Origin: Bacteroidia bacterium
Lineage (GTDB): Bacteria > Bacteroidota > Bacteroidia > Cytophagales > Cyclobacteriaceae
Assembly: GCA_025356795.1 (NCBI GenBank)
Contig: JANXRR010000427.1
Span: 1-10,820 of the forward strand
Length of the DNA: 10,820 bases
Reading direction: 5' to 3'
This document shows, piece after piece, positions 1-7,594 of this stretch (position 1 is its first letter; the number at the start of each line of letters is the position of its first letter). The notes beneath the pieces are model-generated. The model saw only the letters and a program-made list of their open reading frames with translations. It ran no database searches and was not told where the DNA came from. Position numbers and translations under genes: made by a program.

Positions 1-1
1 G

Positions 2-910
2 GATGAAGTTATTTGTGCCACCTTCACCTTTTCAGGTTCGTGCAACCCCATTGCTTACTTAGGTGCCACGCCAGTTTTTATAGACTCTGAGTTGGAAACC
101 TGGAACATGGATCCACAACTATTGGAAGAAGCTATTAAAGACAGAATGAAGAAAGGCAAAAAGCCCAAGGCAATAATTGTTGTGCACCTCTATGGCATGC
201 CCGCCAAAATGGATGAAATTATGGCCATTGCCCTGCAGTATGACATACCCTTAATTGAAGATGCTGCCGAGGCTTTGGGCTCAACCTATAAAGGAAAGGC
301 AGCAGGCACGTTTGGCGATATTGGCATCTATTCCTTTAACGGGAACAAAATAATTACCACTTCAGGGGGAGGGGCAATGGTGTCAGAAAATGCGGCTTGG
401 ATTCAGCAAGCGAAATTTTTGGCCACTCAGGCCAGAGACAGCGCCCCGCATTACCAACATTCTAAAATTGGCTACAACTACAGGCTTAGCAATGTGTGCG
501 CTGCCATTGGGCGAGGCCAACTGAAAGTGCTTGACGAGCGGGTAGCCCAGCGAAGAAAGAATTTTGACACGTATTGCCAAACCTTTGCAGCCATTGATGG
601 CCTTACCTTCCAACCCGAAGCTTCCTACAATTTCTCTAACAGATGGCTTACAACAGTATTACTTAATGAAACAAAACTCAAAAGCGTAACTAGCGAGGCA
701 ATCAGGCTTACCTTAGAAAATGAAAATATTGAAAGCCGCCCATTATGGAAGCCCATGCACCTACAGCCAGTATTTAAAAGCTATCCAGCGTATACCAATG
801 GAGTGTCAGAAAGGTTATTTGAGAAGGGGCTTTGTCTACCCTCGGGCAGCAGCTTAAATGCTGATCAACTGGAAATTATTTGTAATATTGTGCAAAAGTT
901 GGTCAATTAA
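2..910 (+). CDS. DegT/DnrJ/EryC1/StrS family PLP-dependent sugar aminotransferase (5' partial)
   Basis: The reading frame is open from base 2 with no start in view, so the gene begins upstream. About 302 residues are visible, and with a usual family length of 370-380 roughly 70 are missing. A TTG at 92 is internal to the conserved N-terminal domain (the stretch around GATPVFID lies before it) and is not the start. The fold-type I PLP site is intact: EDAAEALGS supplies the Asp that contacts the pyridine nitrogen (bases 260-262), and SFNGNKIITT carries the Schiff-base lysine (347-349). The C-terminal LCLPSGSSL block is also typical. Family members transaminate 4-keto (or 3-keto) nucleotide sugars in the cytoplasm, using glutamate. 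With a 4,6-dehydratase in the same locus at 4162-6060, a PglE-like role making a UDP-4-amino-4,6-dideoxy sugar is the best inference. The exact substrate cannot be read from the sequence. Confidence 0.93.
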   Translation, partial: DEVICATFTFSGSCNPIAYLGATPVFIDSELETWNMDPQLLEEAIKDRMKKGKKPKAIIVVHLYGMPAKMDEIMAIALQYDIPLIEDAAEALGSTYKGKAAGTFGDIGIYSFNGNKIITTSGGGAMVSENAAWIQQAKFLATQARDSAPHYQHSKIGYNYRLSNVCAAIGRGQLKVLDERVAQRRKNFDTYCQTFAAIDGLTFQPEASYNFSNRWLTTVLLNETKLKSVTSEAIRLTLENENIESRPLWKPMHLQPVFKSYPAYTNGVSERLFEKGLCLPSGSSLNADQLEIICNIVQKLVN

Positions 911-930
911 TAAAATTTCAATTATTTTTG
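899..930 (+). promoter_or_regulatory. Putative Bacteroidota-type promoter for the T9SS cargo operon
   Basis: TATTTTTG at 923-930 fits the TAnnTTTG -7 consensus exactly. The nearest -33 candidate is TTG at 899-901, 21 bases upstream, slightly long against the usual 19 or so. Transcription would start near 937 and leave a leader of about 55 bases before the ATG at 993. This would let the cargo operon be expressed independently of the aminotransferase gene. AT-rich spacers produce such boxes by chance, so confidence is moderate. Confidence 0.4.
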
Positions 931-992
931 AGGATATAAGTTACTTTCTATAGACATTAGTAATAAACGCATTGAATGAAAGTTTTAAAGCC

Positions 993-3947
993 ATGAGAAA
1001 ACACTTAATACTAGCCTTTTTATTCGTTACACTTATTGTCGGGATAAGTATTGGTCAAGTGCAATCAGCAGGTGGCAGTACAATTGGAAACTGGAGTTCA
1101 ACTTCAAGTTGGTTATTAGGAGTTGTGCCCACAGCAGGACAAAACGTTCAAATCCAAGATGGTGATATATTAAGTTTTGATGCTGGGGCTACTAATGTTA
1201 CCCTTGGAACACTTGACATTGGTGTAGGTTCAATAGTACAAGTAGTAACTGGTAAAACACTTGCCGCAAGCATTGTAACGGTTTCCAATAATGGGATTCT
1301 GAGAACTAGTGGTACTGGAGTTTTCAACGCTAGCGGGAGTATATCTATTGGCTCATCTGGATCTTTATCAATTCTTGGAGGAGGTTCAATAACAGCCGCT
1401 AGTGTAGCGGCATCTTCAGCTACTGTTTCAGCAGCAGCCGCTGGTACATATACGGTAACAGGTCTTATTAGTGCGGGCACTTTTAATACAAATACAGCCG
1501 CAACGATAACTTGTGGTTCTTTAACAGTTGGTGCGGGAACTTCCAGTGGAGCATTGACTGTAAACAATGGTAATTTAACTGTTACAGGTTCAATATTATT
1601 TAATAGCCAAAATGTGAATGTTACTAACGGCAATTTGGTAATTAACTCAGGTGGTTATTTCACAAACAGCGGAAATACTGTTACCCTTGGTGCTACCACA
1701 GGAGGAATTTTAGACATAACTGGTGGTGCGGGTATTAGTTCAGGATCTGTTTTCAATTGCAAAAGTATTTCTTTGAAAAACGGGAGCAATTCTTCTTTTG
1801 GAGGTTCTATCAACGTAAACAATGGTAATTGGACTAATACTGGGACGGTTACTTTGGCATTCGGTGGTAACGTTACAAATTTAGGGAGTTTAACTACTTC
1901 TTCATCAACTACCATCACTTTCGGGTCAAGTTCAGCAAGTATTACGGCCGCGTCAATCGATTTATCAGCCGGAGGTAGTTTAAATTTTTCAAACTTCGGA
2001 GCCACGGTTACTCTTTCAGGAAATGTTACGTGTAAAGATCAAACGAGTATTAGTTCTATAGGAACCTCTAAATTTATTTTCAATGGCACATCCACAATTG
2101 ATGGTGGCAGCACGGGTTCAGGTGCTCAGTTCTATGATATTCAAGTTAATACAGGAAGTTCTGCTCAAATAGCTAATACAGTAAATCTTTCAGGCACACT
2201 ATCGCTTGTGGGCACTGGCACGTTTGATGCCGATGGTTCAGGTAATACAGCCGTGTTTAAGCTTTTGTCATCTAGTGGTGTTGCCAATCAAGGGTCGCGA
2301 ATAGCTACTTTAGGCACACCTGCTAATTTCACAGGTAAGGTTACTATTGAGCGTTATATTCCCAATGATTTATTTTATCAATACCTCGCTTTTCCAGTTA
2401 CAGATCTCACTATAGGTAATCTTCAAAGCCCTGGAGGGTTTCCTGTTACAGGACTTTTTGCTTCTGGTGGCAGCTCTCGTGGTGATGGTGGAGACCCTCT
2501 CGCTTCTTCTATGTATTTTTGGGATGCAACCAATCAAGTATATGCCAACTATGATATCGGTGGCCCAAGTTCTTTGGCAACATCTGCCATTACTCTCTCG
2601 AACACAACGGGGTACGCAGCATGGTCTTATGGTGCAACGAATAAGAAAATTGTAATGACCGGTAAGACAATCGCTACTGGCAATATAGGTATACCATTAA
2701 AAACAGGCTTTAATTTAATACCCAATCCATACCCCTCAGCAATTGATTTTAATAGCTTTAAAAATCGAGTAGGCTCTATTGGCGTGGTTTATTTGCAAAT
2801 AGATGGTGGTGGGGCAGGTAATACGTATGCCAGTTCAGACGGAACTGCATGTGCTAATTGTACCGGCCAAGGATCTTTCAATAATTCCTCATGGCTAGGT
2901 GAAATTGCCCTTGGTCAAGCATTTTGGGTTAGTTCCAACGCAAATACGACTCTAACATTAACAGAAGCTGACAAAACCTCAACGGCTAGTACTTTTTCAG
3001 GGAAAACAGAACCACTCCAAAATTACATGAGGATAGCATTAAAATCTGGCTCTATGCAAGATGAAACGTTAATCATGTTTGATGCTAAAGGAAGTAAAGA
3101 CTTCAATGGAAAACAGGATGCGATAAAGCACTTGAACGGTGCGAAAATTGGCGAATTTGGTCAAGATTATATCAACTTGTCAACGTTTAAAGGAGATGCT
3201 AAAAAACCATTGGTATTTAATTATATGCCTTTATTGGGTTGTTCAACTGGGTCTAGCTCTACCTCATTAAATGTTGCTGATATTCTTCCGGGAAATCATT
3301 CGTTCAAGTTTTCTGAATTGGAAACTTTTACATTAGGTTACAAGATCACATTGCTTGATAAGTTTTTGGCAACTCAGACCTCTATAAGCAATGGTTTTGA
3401 ATATAAATTTACAACTACCGATAACGCACTGAGTTACGGTTCAGGCCGTTTCGAATTGAAATTTGAGGCCAAGCCGATGGATATACCTACAATAAAAATT
3501 GCTGGCACTAAGTTGTCTAGTAGCTATACTGCCAATAATCAATGGTATCGCGATGGTAATTTAATTCAGGGAGCAACTGGTCAAACCTTCGAGGTAACTC
3601 AGTCAGGTTCCTATAGTGTTAAGACCACATCAAATTCATGCAGTGCAGAATCATTGCCTGCGGTTCTTACTATTACTGGAATTGAAAGTCCTATTGAAGG
3701 TATTTCTCTATACCCAAATCCAACATCAGATGTAATTAAGTTATCCTTAAGTAAAGAAATTGTTTTATCCCTTTCTGGAATTTCCTTGCTTGACGCTAGA
3801 GGTGGAACGTTGCAAAATATACCTGTGCCATCTTCTTCTGATGATTCTGAAATCCAAATCAATTTGAATGATCAACCAGTCGGTTTGTATATAGTGAAAT
3901 TGCTCTCTAATAATAAAGTTAGGTCTTTAAAAATAATTAAGAAATGA
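993..3947 (+). CDS. Secreted repetitive beta-rich protein with T9SS type A sorting domain
   Basis: I place the start at ATG 993 rather than the in-frame TTG at 972, because MRKH at once gives a basic N-region and a hydrophobic signal peptide, with likely cleavage after VQSA (residue 26). The 984-residue product is exported by Sec and then across the outer membrane by T9SS. Residues about 27-445 are Gly/Ser/Thr/Asn-rich with solenoid-like strands (VNNGNLTV, VTNGNLVI, VNNGNWTN), opening with a GNWSSTSSWLLGVVPTAG segment common in Bacteroidota exported proteins. Residues about 446-835 form a second module with ERYIP (E453) and NLIPNPYPSAID (N574), then an Ig-like stretch beginning WYRDGNLIQG (W851). 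The C-terminal 80 residues contain SLYPNPTSD (Y907) and end in SLKIIKK, the Por_Secre_tail signature. Such cargo is usually cleaved by PorU and linked to surface lipopolysaccharide. No enzymatic site is evident. A structural, adhesive or matrix role is inference. Confidence 0.92.
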   Translation: MRKHLILAFLFVTLIVGISIGQVQSAGGSTIGNWSSTSSWLLGVVPTAGQNVQIQDGDILSFDAGATNVTLGTLDIGVGSIVQVVTGKTLAASIVTVSNNGILRTSGTGVFNASGSISIGSSGSLSILGGGSITAASVAASSATVSAAAAGTYTVTGLISAGTFNTNTAATITCGSLTVGAGTSSGALTVNNGNLTVTGSILFNSQNVNVTNGNLVINSGGYFTNSGNTVTLGATTGGILDITGGAGISSGSVFNCKSISLKNGSNSSFGGSINVNNGNWTNTGTVTLAFGGNVTNLGSLTTSSSTTITFGSSSASITAASIDLSAGGSLNFSNFGATVTLSGNVTCKDQTSISSIGTSKFIFNGTSTIDGGSTGSGAQFYDIQVNTGSSAQIANTVNLSGTLSLVGTGTFDADGSGNTAVFKLLSSSGVANQGSRIATLGTPANFTGKVTIERYIPNDLFYQYLAFPVTDLTIGNLQSPGGFPVTGLFASGGSSRGDGGDPLASSMYFWDATNQVYANYDIGGPSSLATSAITLSNTTGYAAWSYGATNKKIVMTGKTIATGNIGIPLKTGFNLIPNPYPSAIDFNSFKNRVGSIGVVYLQIDGGGAGNTYASSDGTACANCTGQGSFNNSSWLGEIALGQAFWVSSNANTTLTLTEADKTSTASTFSGKTEPLQNYMRIALKSGSMQDETLIMFDAKGSKDFNGKQDAIKHLNGAKIGEFGQDYINLSTFKGDAKKPLVFNYMPLLGCSTGSSSTSLNVADILPGNHSFKFSELETFTLGYKITLLDKFLATQTSISNGFEYKFTTTDNALSYGSGRFELKFEAKPMDIPTIKIAGTKLSSSYTANNQWYRDGNLIQGATGQTFEVTQSGSYSVKTTSNSCSAESLPAVLTITGIESPIEGISLYPNPTSDVIKLSLSKEIVLSLSGISLLDARGGTLQNIPVPSSSDDSEIQINLNDQPVGLYIVKLLSNNKVRSLKIIKK

Positions 3948-4156
3948 CATTAAAAAATACGTATCTGAAATTTGGTATTGTTGTTCTAATTATTTTAGCG
4001 ACCCCGCTTACATCTTTTTGTCAACCTGGTGGAGGAAATCCAGGTGGTGGAGGTGCACCAGTGCCCATTACTGGATTAGAGCTTTTAATAGGCTCAGGTG
4101 TTCTCCTTGGTTTGAAAAGGGCTATTGAGTCTAAAAGGAAATCGAAGGAAAGCTAA
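3944..4156 (+). CDS. Small exported Gly-rich protein with PID-CTERM-like C-terminal sorting signal
   Basis: This 70-residue protein has a clear N-terminal signal peptide (residues about 1-26, ending TSFC; the residues before Cys do not make a good lipobox). A Gly/Pro linker follows (QPGGGNPGGGGAP), then PVPITG (residues 39-44), a short hydrophobic segment LELLIGSGVLLGL (45-57), and a basic tail KRAIESKRKSKES. The motif-hydrophobic-basic order is that of C-terminal protein-sorting signals. It resembles short Bacteroidota proteins annotated as PID-CTERM, with Thr here where those have Asp; that name is from memory. Almost nothing is left once both signals are removed, so the mature product would be a tiny Gly/Pro peptide or an anchor. 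Its ATG overlaps the stop of the cargo gene (ATGA, 3944-3947), which implies translational coupling, and the dehydratase gene follows after 5 bases. Function unknown. Confidence 0.85.
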   Translation: MTLKNTYLKFGIVVLIILATPLTSFCQPGGGNPGGGGAPVPITGLELLIGSGVLLGLKRAIESKRKSKES

Positions 4157-4161
4157 TACCT

Positions 4162-6060
4162 TTGATAACTAGCATAGTCAGAAATTTAAAAATATTACCT
4201 CGGTGGGTAGTTATTATTATCGACCTTTTTTTTATTTCAGCTTCTTGTTTTTTAGCTTATCTTCTCCGCTTTAACTTTTCTTTTTACGATTTAGCTTCCT
4301 TATCTGTTGGAAGATCTATTCTTTTGTATTCATCCTGCGGATTTATATCAATTGTAATAACAGGAAGTTATAAGGGGATAATTAGATACACTGGGTTGCA
4401 AGATGGTGTGCGTATATTTTATACAACACTGATCAATCTAACAATCGTGACTGTATTAAACTTGGTGTTTTATTACAACTTCCGATATAATCTCATACCC
4501 TATTCTGTAATCCTCATTTCTTTACTTTCCTCCTTTCTTTTTCTTTTTAATTACAGACTTTTTGTCAAATATATTTTTGCCTATTATAAGGGGGCAATTC
4601 AAAAGAAATTTCGAGTTATCATCTTTGGTGCTGGGCAAACTGGTATAATAACAAGGCATGTGGTAGAGTCAACACCTCGTATGGAGGTGGCGGGTTTTTT
4701 GGAAGATGACTCTAATAAGGTTGGGAAAGTACTTGATGGAAAAAAAATTTATAGTGCAAGGACTTCTGAACTAGAAAAACTCTTAGAAGAACTAAACATT
4801 AATGAAGTAATTTTTACGCCTCGCAATACTTCCGTGGGTAGAAAAAATGAAATTGTTGATATATGTATTAAGAATCAGATAAAAGTGCGAACCGTTCCGC
4901 CCATAGAAAAATGGTCAAAGGGTGAGTTAAGCTTTAATCAGATTAAAGAGATTAACATTGAGGATTTACTAGAGAGAACTGAAATTAAACTAGACAACCC
5001 CGAGATTGAGCGGGAGCTAAAGGGAAAGAAAATCTTAATTACAGGGGCTGCAGGTTCTATTGGCAGTGAACTTGTGAGACAGGTTATCAAGTATGGCCCT
5101 CAGTTGCTTATATTAATTGATCAAGCGGAATCACCCCTTCACGATATTGAAAGGGAAATCAGACGCATTTCTGGTGGCACCAAGTTAATATCCTTTCTGG
5201 CAGATGTTACTAATAGGGAAAGAATTGCCAATATTTTTAAGGATTATCCTCCTGACCTCGTATATCATGCGGCCGCTTATAAGCACGTGCCTATGATGGA
5301 AAATAATCCCTCTGAATCTATTAGCTGCAATGTTTTGGGTACTAAGATTGTAGCTGACCTGTCAGTTGAGTTTAAGGTTAAGAAGTTTGTCATGATATCC
5401 ACGGATAAAGCAGTCAACCCAACTAATGTGATGGGCTGCTCCAAGCGAATTGCTGAGATATATGTTCAATCGTTAAATTATTATCTAGACCTTCAAGGGC
5501 CAGATCACACAATTTTTGTTACCACAAGATTTGGAAATGTGTTAGGCTCAAACGGGTCTGTCATTCCAACCTTTAGATCACAGATTTTACAAGGTGGGCC
5601 TATTACAGTTACCCATCCGGAGGTAACCCGATATTTTATGACAATACCAGAAGCTTGTCAACTTGTGCTGGAAGCAAGCATTATGGGCAGGGGAGGAGAA
5701 ATATTTATTTTTGACATGGGCAAGTCGGTTAAAATCCTGGATCTCGCAAAAAAGATGATTTCTCTTTCTGGGTTAAAGATTGGAACAGATATTGAAATTG
5801 TATTTGTAGGGTTGCGCGAAGGTGAGAAACTATATGAAGAACTGTTGGGAACTTCTGAAAATGCTATTGCCACACACCACGATAAAATAATGATTGCTAG
5901 GGTAGACCAGTATTCTTATTTGGAGATAAATAAATACATCGAGCTTTTCAATGATTTACTCTACGATAAAAACGAATTGAAGACAGTTGCTTTAATGAAA
6001 GAAATTGTTCCGGAGTTTAAATCTAATTATTCAAGGTTTGAAATACTCGATTCTGTATAA
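4162..6060 (+). CDS. Membrane-bound nucleotide-sugar 4,6-dehydratase, WbpM/PglF/CapD family
   Basis: The 632-residue protein has the full WbpM/PglF layout. Four membrane helices (about 16-36, 51-68, 86-105, 111-130) are followed by a CoA-binding-like Rossmann domain (FGAGQTG, 155-161) and a C-terminal short-chain dehydrogenase domain with TGAAGSIGSE (from T294). The SDR catalytic Tyr is replaced by Met: STDKA (S413-T414-D415-K416) and MGCSK (M424, K428), the hallmark of this family. It converts UDP-GlcNAc-type substrates to 4-keto-6-deoxy sugars at the inner membrane, providing the substrate for an aminotransferase like the one at 2-910. The start is TTG 4162. AAGGAAAG at 4145-4152 is a reasonable ribosome site, homologues begin a dozen or so residues before PRW, and the next ATG lies deep inside the gene. 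The frame follows the mini-protein by 5 bases, so it is in the same operon. Whether C5 is inverted cannot be told. Confidence 0.93.
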   Translation: MITSIVRNLKILPRWVVIIIDLFFISASCFLAYLLRFNFSFYDLASLSVGRSILLYSSCGFISIVITGSYKGIIRYTGLQDGVRIFYTTLINLTIVTVLNLVFYYNFRYNLIPYSVILISLLSSFLFLFNYRLFVKYIFAYYKGAIQKKFRVIIFGAGQTGIITRHVVESTPRMEVAGFLEDDSNKVGKVLDGKKIYSARTSELEKLLEELNINEVIFTPRNTSVGRKNEIVDICIKNQIKVRTVPPIEKWSKGELSFNQIKEINIEDLLERTEIKLDNPEIERELKGKKILITGAAGSIGSELVRQVIKYGPQLLILIDQAESPLHDIEREIRRISGGTKLISFLADVTNRERIANIFKDYPPDLVYHAAAYKHVPMMENNPSESISCNVLGTKIVADLSVEFKVKKFVMISTDKAVNPTNVMGCSKRIAEIYVQSLNYYLDLQGPDHTIFVTTRFGNVLGSNGSVIPTFRSQILQGGPITVTHPEVTRYFMTIPEACQLVLEASIMGRGGEIFIFDMGKSVKILDLAKKMISLSGLKIGTDIEIVFVGLREGEKLYEELLGTSENAIATHHDKIMIARVDQYSYLEINKYIELFNDLLYDKNELKTVALMKEIVPEFKSNYSRFEILDSV

Positions 6061-6148
6061 GGTTAAACCTGATTCTATTCTTAGAAGTAAATCCACACTG
6101 ACTTTCCTTCACAATCCCTCCCTTGTTAGTTGAAAAATGATATTCTGA

Positions 6149-6184
6149 GCTGATATAAATCAGCGATTAAAAGATCTATCAGCG
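6149..6184. repeat. GCTGAT/ATCAGC half-site cluster upstream of the alpha-oxoamine synthase promoter
   Basis: GCTGAT at 6149-6154 and ATCAGC at 6159-6164 form a perfect 6-bp inverted repeat around a 4-base centre (ATAA). A second ATCAGCG at 6178-6184 repeats the 7 bases at 6159-6165, with a start-to-start distance of 19. The cluster ends 10 bases before the putative -33 element at 6195. This arrangement would suit a dimeric regulator, but no regulator is known and the arms are short. Confidence 0.4.
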
Positions 6185-6194
6185 TTCTCAAAGA

Positions 6195-6225
6195 TTTAGT
6201 TTCCAATCAATTTTTTCTATTTTTG
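6195..6225 (+). promoter_or_regulatory. Bacteroidota-type promoter of the alpha-oxoamine synthase gene
   Basis: TTTA at 6195-6198 (one mismatch to TTTG), then exactly 19 bases, then TATTTTTG at 6218-6225, which fits TAnnTTTG perfectly. The predicted start of transcription is near 6232, leaving an AT-rich leader of about 22 bases before the ATG at 6254. This is the best promoter match in the window. Confidence 0.6.
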
Positions 6226-6253
6226 CGGCATTATTAACTGAACATTAATACCA

Positions 6254-7507
6254 ATGGTTGATTTATTTGAAAAGTTACAGATGGAGGCGGGCCCTTTGGC
6301 CAAATATTCCCACCTGCCCGATGATTATTTCTTTTTCCCAAAACTAGAAGGGGAAATAGGACCGCGTATGAAATTCAATGGGAAAACAATTTTGAACTGG
6401 AGTTTGAACAACTATTTGGGTTTAGCGAATCATCCTGAAGTTCGTAAAGCGGATGCAGATTCAGCAGCTCAATATGGTTTAGCATCGCCTATGGGTGCCC
6501 GCATGATGTCAGGTAATTCTGTAAACCATTTGGAGTTTGAAAAACAACTTGCTGAGTTTGTTAGGAAAGAGGATGTAATGCTTTTGAATTATGGCTATCA
6601 GGGTGTTCTTTCTATCATTGATGCGCTTGTTGACAGAAAGGATGTGATCGTTTACGATTCTGAATCTCATGCCTGTATTATAGATGGTGTTCGCCTTCAT
6701 ATGGGTAAACGCTTTGTGTTTCCACACAATAACATGGAAAACTTGGAAAAACAGCTACAGCGTGCCACTAAGTTGGCCAATGAAACGGGCGGAGGTATCT
6801 TAGTGATTACTGAAGGTGTATTTGGCATGTCCGGGAATATGGGCGATTTGAAAGGTATTGTTGCACTTAAGAAAAAGTATAACTTCCGTTTATTTGTTGA
6901 TGATGCACATGGTTTTGGTACTATGGGTAAAACAGGAGCTGGTGTAGGTGAAGAACAAGGGGTTCAAGATGACATCGATTTATATTTCTCAACGTTTGCC
7001 AAGTCAATGGCTAGCATCGGGGCATTTGTTGCTGGAGATAAGAAAATCTTAAAATTTTTAAGATATACAGTTCGCTCTCAAATTTATGCTAAGAGTTTGC
7101 CTATGCCGTTGGTAATTGGCGGTATGAAACGTTTGGAACTGGTTAAGAAACATCCCGAGTATCGTGAAAATCTTCAAAAGATCATGAAGGCTATTAAGTC
7201 AGGTTTGAAGGAAAAAGGCTTTGCCATTAACGAAACCCAAACGCCACCTACTCCAGTATTATTTAAAGGAGGTGTTGGCGAAGCGGCCAATATGTCGATG
7301 GACTTGCGCGAGAATTATGGCATATTCTGTTCAGTGGTTATCTATCCTGTAGTGCCAAAAGACGTAATTATGTTCCGGATCATACCAACAGCCTCACATA
7401 CGTTAGCTGATGTAGAAGAGACACTAACCGCGTTTTCAGCACTAAAAACCAAGCTTGACAGTGGTTTTTACAAAAAAGAAGAACTAGTTTCTGTAACCCG
7501 GGCTTAA
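6254..7507 (+). CDS. Alpha-oxoamine synthase: serine palmitoyltransferase-type (or cysteate acyltransferase)
   Basis: This 417-residue cytosolic enzyme belongs to the PLP-dependent family that includes serine palmitoyltransferase (SPT), 2-amino-3-ketobutyrate CoA ligase, BioF and HemA. Visible sites are SESHACIIDG (H139, stacks on PLP), DDAHGFGTMG (D216 contacts the pyridine nitrogen; H219), and STFAKSMASIGAFVAG with the Schiff-base lysine K250. The 34-residue spacing from D216 to K250 equals that recalled for Sphingomonas SPT. The FAKSMASIGAF context is typical of the Bacteroidota SPT branch rather than BioF or Kbl. It would condense an acyl-CoA or acyl-ACP with serine (giving 3-ketosphinganine) or cysteate (giving a capnine/sulfonolipid precursor); sequence reading alone does not decide. 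The C-terminus runs about 15 residues past the conserved core. It has its own promoter and is probably monocistronic. Other biosynthetic genes are not adjacent, as is usual in this phylum. Confidence 0.9.
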   Translation: MVDLFEKLQMEAGPLAKYSHLPDDYFFFPKLEGEIGPRMKFNGKTILNWSLNNYLGLANHPEVRKADADSAAQYGLASPMGARMMSGNSVNHLEFEKQLAEFVRKEDVMLLNYGYQGVLSIIDALVDRKDVIVYDSESHACIIDGVRLHMGKRFVFPHNNMENLEKQLQRATKLANETGGGILVITEGVFGMSGNMGDLKGIVALKKKYNFRLFVDDAHGFGTMGKTGAGVGEEQGVQDDIDLYFSTFAKSMASIGAFVAGDKKILKFLRYTVRSQIYAKSLPMPLVIGGMKRLELVKKHPEYRENLQKIMKAIKSGLKEKGFAINETQTPPTPVLFKGGVGEAANMSMDLRENYGIFCSVVIYPVVPKDVIMFRIIPTASHTLADVEETLTAFSALKTKLDSGFYKKEELVSVTRA

Positions 7508-7523
7508 AAAAATTAGGTTTCTG

Positions 7524-7553
7524 ATTGTTTTTAACGGTTTTTCTCTAAATTCG
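7524..7553 (+). promoter_or_regulatory. Putative promoter of the Hc1-like gene
   Basis: ATTG at 7524-7527 (three of four bases of TTTG) stands 18 bases before TAAATTCG at 7546-7553, one mismatch from TAnnTTTG. The start of transcription would be near 7560, with a leader of about 35 bases before the ATG at 7595. No terminator hairpin is evident between the synthase stop (7507) and this site, so read-through from the synthase gene could also contribute. Confidence 0.35.
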
Positions 7554-7594
7554 TATTTACAAACCCATAAAGAAATTCAAAACAACATAGTAAC

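Noticed and set aside
92..94. TTG as start of the aminotransferase
   Set aside because: The same frame continues upstream to base 2 with family-typical sequence (FTFSGSCNPIAYLGATPVF), so the gene is truncated by the window edge.
972..974. TTG as start of the cargo gene
   Set aside because: ATG 993 gives a normal signal peptide directly. The seven extra residues (translating as NESFKA after the start) add nothing typical.
1148..2005. Two long - strand frames (1148-1633 and 1655-2005) rich in Pro, Val and Ala
   Set aside because: They are antisense to the repetitive cargo gene. Their composition mirrors its Gly/Thr/Asn codons, and they have no recognisable domain or start context.
4226..4233. 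Run of eight T in the first membrane helix of the dehydratase as a phase-variation tract
   Set aside because: Eight T is modest in an AT-rich gene coding for Leu-Phe-Phe, and nothing else suggests slippage control.
6060..6070. AGGTTAAACCT dyad at the dehydratase stop as a terminator
   Set aside because: The arms are 5 bases with a single-base centre and no following T tract, so it cannot form a useful hairpin.
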